This document shows, one piece after another, positions 36,220 to 43,600 of a stretch of DNA of 64,000 nucleotides. The stretch's first letter is position 1. Each line of letters opens with the position of its first letter. Under the pieces are notes generated by a model that was not told the DNA's origin, ran no database searches, and saw only the letters and a program-made list of their open reading frames with translations. Source of the DNA: Chloroflexaceae bacterium (GTDB lineage: Bacteria > Chloroflexota > Chloroflexia > Chloroflexales > Chloroflexaceae); NCBI GenBank assembly GCA_025057155.1, contig JANWYD010000006.1, positions 216,359 through 280,358 on the forward strand, written 5' to 3'. Position numbers and translations under genes: made by a program.

Positions 36220-37017
36220 ATGGCGCATGCATCATCGCTGGATCCCTATGTTGACCGAGCCAGCCCCGTTCACGCTCTCGATGCGCGAGTGAAACTCCTC
36301 CTTACCCTGGCGCTGGTGCTGGCAGTGGCCCTGATCCCCGCTGGCCGCTGGCTGCCGCTGGCAGCCAGCGCCGCATTGCTGTGGTGGGCAGTGCTGCGCT
36401 CGGCGGTTGGTCCCGCTTTGATCCTGCGACGCGCCTTCATCGCGGCGCCGTTCGCCTTTGCTGCTTTGACCCTGGTCTTTACGCGCCCTGGGACGCCAAT
36501 CATTGCACTGTCCTTCGGACCCGTCGCCCTCACCGCCACTGATGCCGGCCTGATCGCCTTCCTGTCGGTCATTCTCAAAACCTGGCTCTCGGTGCAGGCC
36601 GCCCTGCTGCTCATGGCAACGAGCCGCTTCACCGAGGTGCTCGGCGCGTTGCGCTCCCTCGGCCTCCCTGCCATCCTGGTCACGATGCTGGGCGCCGCCT
36701 ACCGCTATGTGTTCGTGCTGGTTGATGAGGCGGAGCGCATGCTGCGCGCTCGGGAGAGCCGCGCCGCCGCCATGCCCGGGCGACGCGCGGGCAGGTCGCT
36801 CGTCTGGCGCGCCAGAGTGCTTGGAGGCATCATCGGCGCGCTGTTTCTGCGCGCCTATGCGCGGAGCGAGCGCATCCACGCGGCCATGCTCTCCCGCGGC
36901 TACACCGGCGAGTGGCGCAGCCTGCCCGCTCGCCCCCTTGCCAGCAGTGAACAAGGGGTGCTGATCACCGGCGTCGCCCTGCTTGCCGCCATCGTCTGGC
37001 TGGCCTACCGGCCCTGA
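36220..37017 (+). CDS. cbiQ: ECF transporter transmembrane subunit CbiQ
   Basis: 265 residues from ATG 36220 (a TTG 15 nt upstream is possible; neither has a strong ribosome site, suggesting translational coupling with cbiM 17 bp before). It is an integral membrane protein that couples the substrate-binding component to the ATPase. About five helices are visible (LALVLAVALIPAGRWLPL, RRAFIAAPFAFAALTLVF, TWLSVQAALLLMATS and others). The characteristic cytoplasmic motifs with Arg/Glu pairs occur as ERMLRARESRAA and ERIHAAMLSRGYTG, the latter close to the canonical AMxxRGF motif. Confidence 0.93.
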   Translation: MAHASSLDPYVDRASPVHALDARVKLLLTLALVLAVALIPAGRWLPLAASAALLWWAVLRSAVGPALILRRAFIAAPFAFAALTLVFTRPGTPIIALSFGPVALTATDAGLIAFLSVILKTWLSVQAALLLMATSRFTEVLGALRSLGLPAILVTMLGAAYRYVFVLVDEAERMLRARESRAAAMPGRRAGRSLVWRARVLGGIIGALFLRAYARSERIHAAMLSRGYTGEWRSLPARPLASSEQGVLITGVALLAAIVWLAYRP

Positions 37018-37028
37018 AAGCCACCTCC

Positions 37029-37787
37029 GTGAGCACGTCCCTCGAACCGCAAACGCACCCATCACTAACCCTTGCCTTGCCCCCCGTACTCCTGGAACTG
37101 CGCGACGTGCGCTACGTCTATCCCGACGGAACGCCCGCCCTGCGCGGCATCTCCCTGCGCCTGGCCGCAGGCGAGAAGGCCGCCCTGGTAGGGCTTAACG
37201 GCGCGGGCAAGAGCACCCTCCTCATGCACCTGAACGGCATCCTGCGGGCCGCCTCCGGCGCCGTGCTTGTAGAGGGCGTGCCGGTCACCGGCGCTACTGT
37301 TCGCCACATCCGCGCGCGAGTGGGAATGGTGTTCCAGGACCCCGACGATCAACTCTTCTCGCCGACCGTGTTCGACGATGTTGCCTTCGGGCCGCTGCAT
37401 ATGGGGATGGCCGAAGCCGAGGTGCGGGCCAGGGTGAGCCGGGCGCTGGAGCAGGTCGGCATGAGCGGGTTCGACCGGCGCGTCCCGCACCATCTCAGCC
37501 CGGGGCAGCGCAAACGGATCGCCATTGCCACCGTACTGGCGATGGACCCTGTCTTGCTCGCCCTGGACGAGCCTTCCGCCGGTCTCGACCCGCGCGCCCG
37601 GCGCGAGCTGATCGCCCTGCTGCGCGCGCTACCGCAGGCCATGCTCGTCGCCACCCACGATCTGTCTATGGTCGCCGAGGTCTTCCCACGGGCAATTGTG
37701 CTGAGCGAAGGGCTGGTGGCCTACGACGGACCCAGCGCCTCCCTGCTCAGCAATACCGCCCTTCTGGAGCAGTATGGCCTCTGCTGA
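37029..37787 (+). CDS. cbiO: ECF transporter ATP-binding subunit CbiO
   Basis: 252 residues from GTG 37029, 11 bp after cbiQ. An ABC ATPase that drives metal uptake: Walker A GLNGAGKST (55-63), Q-loop VFQDPDDQLF (101-110; the QDPDDQLF phrase is typical of CbiO), signature LSPGQRKR (156-163; SP in place of SG), Walker B LLALDEP (176-182) and the H-loop ATHDLSM. Length is normal. The first ~20 residues are Thr/Pro-rich and dispensable-looking. Confidence 0.95.
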   Translation: MSTSLEPQTHPSLTLALPPVLLELRDVRYVYPDGTPALRGISLRLAAGEKAALVGLNGAGKSTLLMHLNGILRAASGAVLVEGVPVTGATVRHIRARVGMVFQDPDDQLFSPTVFDDVAFGPLHMGMAEAEVRARVSRALEQVGMSGFDRRVPHHLSPGQRKRIAIATVLAMDPVLLALDEPSAGLDPRARRELIALLRALPQAMLVATHDLSMVAEVFPRAIVLSEGLVAYDGPSASLLSNTALLEQYGLC

Positions 37788-37853
37788 AACATGCTCCGCG
37801 ACCCCGACGGGATTCAGCGGGGCAACGCTGCGAGTTGCTCCATCGCCGTATCT

Positions 37854-38966
37854 TCACCGCCGGGGGGGCGTATTCGTCGGCGCGGGGGTCGGCGCCGGCC
37901 CCTGGCGCAGCAGGTCGCTGAGACGGCGCACATCGGCCCAGTTGGTTTCGCTGGCGACCGGAGCGATTGGCGTGTACAGCGTGTCGAGGGCAAAGACCTG
38001 CACCGCAAAGCGCTGGCCGCCGACGCTAATGATCCGGCTCTCATCTAGCGGCGCGCCCAGGGGCCGCCCGGCGTGGGCCTCGCTCAGCATGTAGTTGTGA
38101 AAGGCCCAGGTTGGGTGAAACTGCACATTCGAGGCCAGAAAGGTCTCGGTCACCAGGGCCTGCTCCAGCGACCCGCCATACGCTCGCAACGACGGCTCGC
38201 CGACGACCCGGCCCGCCCAGGCCGCCACCTGTCGCCGGATGGCCGCGATGTACGCCGTCGGCGCATTGCCGTCCGATTGCGGCGCGTAGACCGGCACGGC
38301 CTTTTCGACCGTATCCATCCCCCGATTGATGTAGCCGAGGATCAGTTCGCACCAGTCGCGCATCCCGTCCTGCCAGGTGTGGTAGCGCGCGAAGCCCTGC
38401 ACTACGCCAGGCGAGCGTTCGGCGCGGACGGCTCGGCGCTGCATACCCCAGTTCCGCAGATCGCCCCGCGCGCAGGCGCCGGTGGTGCAGTACTGGGATT
38501 CGTGCTGGAAGAAGGCCAGCGCCACTGCCGGATCGAGGCCATAGGCCACGATAATGCCGTATAGCTCATCGGCGTGCGGCGCCGCTGGCGAGCCAGCAGC
38601 GGCAAGGATCTGGCTGAATGCTCCCTGTGAGATGCGCGGCGCGGATTTGAAGGTCAGGCCGCCCTGTGCCCGCGCCGCCGGAGTGAGCGCAACCCACGAC
38701 CCGGCCAGCGCACCCGCCAGGATCAACCCGAGCGCCGTCAGCCGCCATCCCTCACGCCGGAGCAACGGCGCCAGGCGCGCTACCAGTAACACCCCGGCCC
38801 CCCAGCCCATCACTGCCGCGATACGGGCCGCCTGCTCGAACGTGAGCACCTCCAGCACCAGCAGGGGAGACAGACTGAGACCCGTCAGCGCCAGCGCGGC
38901 CAGCGCCAGCGGTTCGATCCGCGCGCGCCAGACGTTCTGGAGCCACGTCCACGAAAACTGTCGCAT
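37854..38966 (-). CDS. Membrane-anchored lysozyme/glucosaminidase-like protein
   Basis: 370 residues from ATG 38966 (chosen over 39017 because it opens MRQFSWTWLQNV just before the helices). Three N-terminal hydrophobic segments (LALAALALTGLSLSPLLVLEV, ARIAAVMGWGAGVLLVARL, LTALGLILAGALAGSWVAL) are followed by an extracytoplasmic domain from about 100: SAPRISQGAFSQILAAAGS, HADELYGIIVAYGLDPAVALAFFQHESQY, NWGMQRRAVRA and WQDGMRDWCELILGYINRGMD, all in the style of glucosaminidase/lysozyme-like wall hydrolases; Glu in FFQHESQY is the candidate catalytic acid. The C-terminus is Pro/Thr-rich. The likely role is peptidoglycan remodelling. It is convergent with cbiO. Confidence 0.72.
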   Translation of the reverse strand: MRQFSWTWLQNVWRARIEPLALAALALTGLSLSPLLVLEVLTFEQAARIAAVMGWGAGVLLVARLAPLLRREGWRLTALGLILAGALAGSWVALTPAARAQGGLTFKSAPRISQGAFSQILAAAGSPAAPHADELYGIIVAYGLDPAVALAFFQHESQYCTTGACARGDLRNWGMQRRAVRAERSPGVVQGFARYHTWQDGMRDWCELILGYINRGMDTVEKAVPVYAPQSDGNAPTAYIAAIRRQVAAWAGRVVGEPSLRAYGGSLEQALVTETFLASNVQFHPTWAFHNYMLSEAHAGRPLGAPLDESRIISVGGQRFAVQVFALDTLYTPIAPVASETNWADVRRLSDLLRQGPAPTPAPTNTPPRR

Positions 38967-39340
38967 CGCGAGCCTCCAACGTTCGTCGTTTGCCGTTGGA
39001 GCGTAGTATACAGGCAACTTTCGACTTGCGCTATCCCTAAGCGAAGTAGCGTGCGATATTGTAAGGAAAATAAGTCTTTACGTTAGCAGCGTCATCGCCA
39101 GAACCAACCACGGGCTTCCTCTAAAGCAACGCCTCTGGCAGCGGCCCGGTCGTGTAACCAGAGAGGTCCCAGCCTGTGGTAGGATAAGACACAGTTCAAG
39201 CCAGCTTGCCACTGCGCCCCATTAGCAAGCTAGCCGGTCGGTGAACGAAGGTTTATTGCATTTCCGCACCCCCTCCCGGCCTTCTCCCGCCACGGGGACA
39301 AGGTGGACGTCCTCCCCCGGCGGGGGAGGGTTGGGGAGTT
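38967..39340. other. Intergenic sequence upstream of MITE copy B
   Basis: About 370 bp with an AT-rich patch (39040-39090). No gene, tRNA or clear promoter was recognised. Confidence 0.5.
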
Positions 39341-39508
39341 CTCAGGTGTAGGGTTTCTCAGCGCATCCTCGCGTCGCATGCGCCATCCGGGGCATTGAGA
39401 CCCCCAAATCCCCTCTCCCGCACGCGGGAGAAGGGGGCGGGGGGTGAGGATTGTAAGCGCATTGGAATGCCGAAAACCCCTGCTCGCTCGAAAAACCCTA
39501 CACCTGAG
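39341..39508. mobile_element. MITE-like element, copy B (168 bp)
   Basis: Begins CTCAGGTGTAGGGTTT and ends AAACCCTACACCTGAG; interior matches copy A (GCATCCTCGCGTCGCATGCG, AAGCGCATTGGAATGCCG). It lies in the gap between the wall-hydrolase-like and GNAT genes. Confidence 0.88.
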
Positions 39509-39630
39509 AGGGTTTGGGGAGGGGGCAGGCGGTTGCCGGAAAAACTTCATTCATAGACTTGTGTAATCATAAATCTATAATCACATCCACGCTGCGCCTG
39601 CCTGGCATCAACAAATCTACAAGCTAAAAC

Positions 39631-40146
39631 ATGCCGATCGTTACCGTCACTACGACCTATCTGGAACTGCCGAGCCGCGCGCACTTTCGCCCGGCGTTCA
39701 GCGCCGATCCCGACGTGCAGATCATCGAGGCCTGCGAGCCGTTGCCCGCCTTCTACCGCTTTCTCTATCAGACCGTCGGCCAACTCTACCACTGGACGGA
39801 CCGGCTAGCCTGGAGCGATGAGCGCCTCGGCAGCTACCTGGCGCGGCCGAGCGTTTCGGTGCTGGTGCTCTACCTGCGCGGCACGCCGGCTGGCTACCTC
39901 GAACTCAACCGTGAGTCAGAAGAACCGGGTACGGAGGTGGCCTACTTCGGCCTCTTTCCGCCGTTCCACGGGCGCGGCTATGGCCGGCACCTGCTCTCTG
40001 CCGGCGTGCAGCGCGCCTTCGACGATGGCGCCGGGCGCGTCTGGGTGCATACCTGCACCCTCGATGGCCCCTACGCCCTGGCCAACTACCGGGCCCGCGG
40101 GTTTGCGCCCTACCGGATGGTCACCCATGAGCAGAACCTACCGTGA
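39631..40146 (+). CDS. GNAT family N-acetyltransferase
   Basis: 171 residues with the GNAT core in the second half: ELNRESEEPGTEVAYFGLFP then the acetyl-CoA-binding PPFHGRGYGRHLLSAGV (motif A, R/QXXGXG/A-like GRGYG) and ALANYRARGFAPYRM typical of motif B. The N-terminus (TTTYLELPSRAHFRPAFSAD) is specific and fits small-molecule acetylation, but the acceptor cannot be assigned. No partner gene is adjacent. The ribosome site is not obvious. Confidence 0.85.
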   Translation: MPIVTVTTTYLELPSRAHFRPAFSADPDVQIIEACEPLPAFYRFLYQTVGQLYHWTDRLAWSDERLGSYLARPSVSVLVLYLRGTPAGYLELNRESEEPGTEVAYFGLFPPFHGRGYGRHLLSAGVQRAFDDGAGRVWVHTCTLDGPYALANYRARGFAPYRMVTHEQNLP

Positions 40147-40204
40147 ACCAGGAGGGCCTCGCCCTCGCGGGCATACCCTGGTGATGACCGGCAGAGGCCG
40201 GGGA

Positions 40205-40385
40205 AACCCGCACAGGCGCCTATTCTGCTGGCAAGCCCTTGCGTCGCACTGCTCGTTTTGGGCAATGGGAAGCCCAATGCCCCCTTCTCTCGCGAGCGGG
40301 AGAGGGGGAAGGAGGGTGAGGGTCGTGCGTGCACGGGAATGCGGAAAACATCCCGCTCGCTCCAGGAACGCTACACTTGCAAGGT
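40205..40385. mobile_element. Diverged MITE-like copy
   Basis: Shares the interior order of copies A-C (TTGCGTCGCACTGCTCG, CGCGAGCGGGAGAGGGGGA, CGGGAATGCGGAAAAC) but its ends no longer read CTCAGGTGTAGGG; the right end is CGCTACACTTGCAA. An old, decayed copy in the propionyl-CoA synthase upstream region. Boundaries are approximate. Confidence 0.55.
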
Positions 40386-40400
40386 GGGGAAACCTGGTTT
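40386..40400. repeat. GGGGAAACC palindrome, partial
   Basis: GGGGAAACCTGGTTT, a copy of the 19-bp palindrome that lacks its last CCCC, next to the diverged MITE. Confidence 0.7.
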
Positions 40401-40486
40401 ACTCACCCCCCGCCGAACGGAAGGAGGCGCATGAACCGTACCCCCTACCCACCAGAACGGGTAGGCTTCTACCGCCCAAGTCACCC

Positions 40487-40515
40487 TTGACGAAGTGCGT
40501 CATACCGGTTACGCT
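40487..40515 (+). promoter_or_regulatory. Candidate promoter for propionyl-CoA synthase
   Basis: TTGACG (40487-40492, 5 of 6), 17-bp spacer, TACGCT (40510-40515, weak -10), predicting a start near 40522 and a leader of about 100 nt that contains the inverted repeat at 40566-40590. Confidence 0.4.
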
Positions 40516-40565
40516 ACCCACTAGTCCCCTTTGTTCATCGCGTCACAACCGACGCGGATCAGGAA

Positions 40566-40590
40566 GTGTCGTATACGTCATAGACGACAC
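40566..40590 (+). promoter_or_regulatory. Inverted repeat GTGTCGT-N11-ACGACAC in the propionyl-CoA synthase leader
   Basis: Perfect 7-bp arms around ATACGTCATAG, about 33 bp before the ATG. It could be an operator for a repressor or activator of the CO2-fixation gene, or a leader hairpin. The size and symmetry fit a helix-turn-helix dimer site. Confidence 0.45.
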
Positions 40591-40623
40591 CCGGTAGGTA
40601 GTATTGAAAGTGGAGGCTTACCG

Positions 40624-43600
40624 ATGATCGAGGCCGCGCACCTCGCCCCCCCTCGCACGCCGCGCACGAACCCTATTCGCTCCCGTGCCGATTGGGAGGC
40701 CCAACGCCGCGCTTTCCTGGCCGATCCTGGCGGATTTTTCGGCGCGATCGCCCGCAGCGCCATCCACTGGTACGATCCGGCGCTCAAAGCCTGGATTACC
40801 TGGGACGAGTCGGAGAACCGCTGGACCGGGCTTGACGCCGCGACCGGCGCCCCGGTGGAAGTGCCGTATGAGGCCGAGCATCAGCCCTGGGCGCGCGCCT
40901 TCAACGACGACAATCCGCCGTTCTATCGCTGGTTCGAAGGTGGTCTGACCAACGCCTGTTTCAACGAAGTTGATCGCCACGTGCTCCTCGGCTACGGCGA
41001 CGAAATTGCGCTCATCTTTGAAGGCGACCGCTGGGACAACTCGCTCAACGGCGGGCGCGGCGGCCCGGTCACCGAGGAGAAGGTCACCCGCAAGCGCCTG
41101 CTGCTCGAGGTGGTCAAGGCCGCCCTGGTGCTCACCGGTCTCGGTCTGAAGCAGGGCGACCGCATCGCCCTCAATATGCCCAACATCCTCGACCAGCTCT
41201 ACTACACCGAGGCGGCCAAGCGCCTGGGCATTATCTACACCCCCGTCTTCGGCGGCTTCTCCGACAAGACCCTGAGCGACCGCATTCACAATGCCGGCGC
41301 CCGCCTGGTGATCACCTCCGACGGGGCCTACCGCAACGCCCAGATCGTGCCCTATAAGGAGGTCTATACCGACCAGGCCCTCGATAAGTTCATTCCGGTC
41401 GAGACGGCCGTAGCAATCGTCGAGCAAACGCTCGCCAGGCTGGGCGTCAAGCCCGAATACGCCGGCAAGATCGTTTCGACGGTACAGGCGACCATCGCCG
41501 AGGACATCACCGTCGAGCGCTCCGATGTGATGCGCGGCGTCGGCAAGGCGCTGCAGGAGCTGAGCGGCCTCGATGTCGCCGTGCAGTCGCAGATCCGCAC
41601 CACCATTGCCAAGGCGCTCGTGGCTTCCCCGCCTCGCGTCGAAGCGGTGATCGTGGTCAAGCATACGGCCCAGGAACTCCTCTGGCGCCCTGAGCGCGAT
41701 CACTGGAGCCACGAACTGACCGCGCAGGCCCTCGAGCGGATCCTCGCTACCGCGCGCGCCCGCGGCCTCAACGTCAACTCCGAAGCCGACCTGCTCGCCC
41801 TGCCCGTTGAACAGTTCTACTCCGTCCTCGCCAGCCTGGCCCCCTGCACCCCCGTGGACGCCGAGTACCCGATGTTCATTATTTACACCAGCGGGAGCAC
41901 CGGCAAACCCAAGGGTGTCGTGCACGTCCACGGCGGCTACGTGGCCGGCCTGGTCCACACCATGAAGGTCAGCTTTGACGCCGAGCCGGGTGACACGGTC
42001 TTCGTCGTGGCCGATCCGGGCTGGATCACCGGGCAGAGCTACATGATCACCGCCAGCCTCGCCAGTCGTTGCACCAGCATCCTGCTCGAAGGCTCGCCGG
42101 TCTTCCCCAGTGCCGGCCGCTTCGCCAGCGTCATCGAGCGCAACAAGGTGCAGGTCTTCAAGGCGGGCGTCACCTTCCTCAAATCGGTAATGACTAATCC
42201 GCAGAACGTGGCCGACGTGCAGCAGTACGATATGAGCTCCCTGCGCGTCTGCACCTTCTGCGCCGAGCCGGTCTCGCCCGCGGTCCAGCAGTTCGGCATG
42301 GAGATTATGTCGCCCCAGTATATCAACTCCTACTGGGCGACCGAGCACGGCGGGATCGTCTGGACCCACTTCTACGGCAACGATGATTTCCCGCTGCGTC
42401 CCGACGCGCATACCTATCCCCTGCCCTGGGTCATCGGCGATGTCTGGGTGACCGAGACTCCGCCGGAAGGCGGCGAGCTGGTCTACCGCCCGGCCGATTT
42501 CGAGGAGAAGGGCGAGATTGTCATCACCGCTCCCTACCCCTATCTCACGCGCACGATCTGGGGCGACGTGCCCACCCTGGAGGCCGTCGTGCGCGGCGAG
42601 CGGCCCCTGAGTGACTGGCGCGGCGATGCCCAGCGCTTCGTGAAGACCTACTGGCGCCGCGGCCCCAACGGCGAGTGGGCCTACGTCCAGGGCGACTTCG
42701 CGATGAAGTACGCCGATGGCTCCTTCACCCTCCATGGCCGCTCCGACGACGTGATCAACGTCTCCGGCCACCGCATGGGCACCGAGGAGATTGAGGGCGC
42801 CATCCTCCGCGATAAGCAGATCACCCCCGACTCGCCCGTCGGCAACTGCATCGTCGTCGGCGCGCCCCACCGCGAGAAGGGCCTCACCCCCGTCGCCTTC
42901 ATTCTCACCGCCCCTGGCCGCCGGCTCACCAGCAACGACCGCCGACGCCTCGACGACCTGGTGCGCAATGAGAAGGGCGTGGTCGCCGTTCCCGAGGATT
43001 ACATCGAGGTCTCGGCCTTCCCCGAAACGCGCAGCGGCAAGTACATGCGCCGCTTCCTGCGCAACCTGATGCTCGACGAGCCGCTGGGCGACACCACCAC
43101 TCTGCGCAATCCCGAGTCGCTCGAGGAGATCCGCCAGAAGATTGATGAGTGGAAGCGCAAGCAGAAGCTCTCCGACGAGCAGCAGATCTTCGAGCGCTAT
43201 CGCTACTTCCGCATCGAGTACCACGCCATCACGTCCGGCCCGCGGGCAAAGGCCGCCGAGGACGTCAAACGCCTGGCGATTGTGACCGTCACCAACCCGC
43301 CGGTCAACGCCCTCAACGAGCGCGCCCTCGACGAATTGAACACTATCGTTGACCACCTGTCGCGTCGCCGGGACGTCTTTGCGGTGATCTTCACCGGCCA
43401 GGGCACCAAGAGCTTCGTCGCCGGCGCCGATATTCGCCAGTTGCTCGAAGACATCCATACCGTCGAGGACGCCATCGCCCTGCCCAACAACGCCCACCTG
43501 GCCTTCCGCAAGATCGAGCGCATGGACAAGCCCTGCATCGCCGCCATCAATGGCGTGGCCCTCGGCGGTGGTCTCGAGTTCGCCCTGGCCTGCCACTTCC

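Noticed and set aside
39110..39230. tRNA-like sequence near CAGTTCAAGCC
   Set aside because: A T-arm-like phrase is present, but no acceptor stem, anticodon arm or matching 5' half was found.
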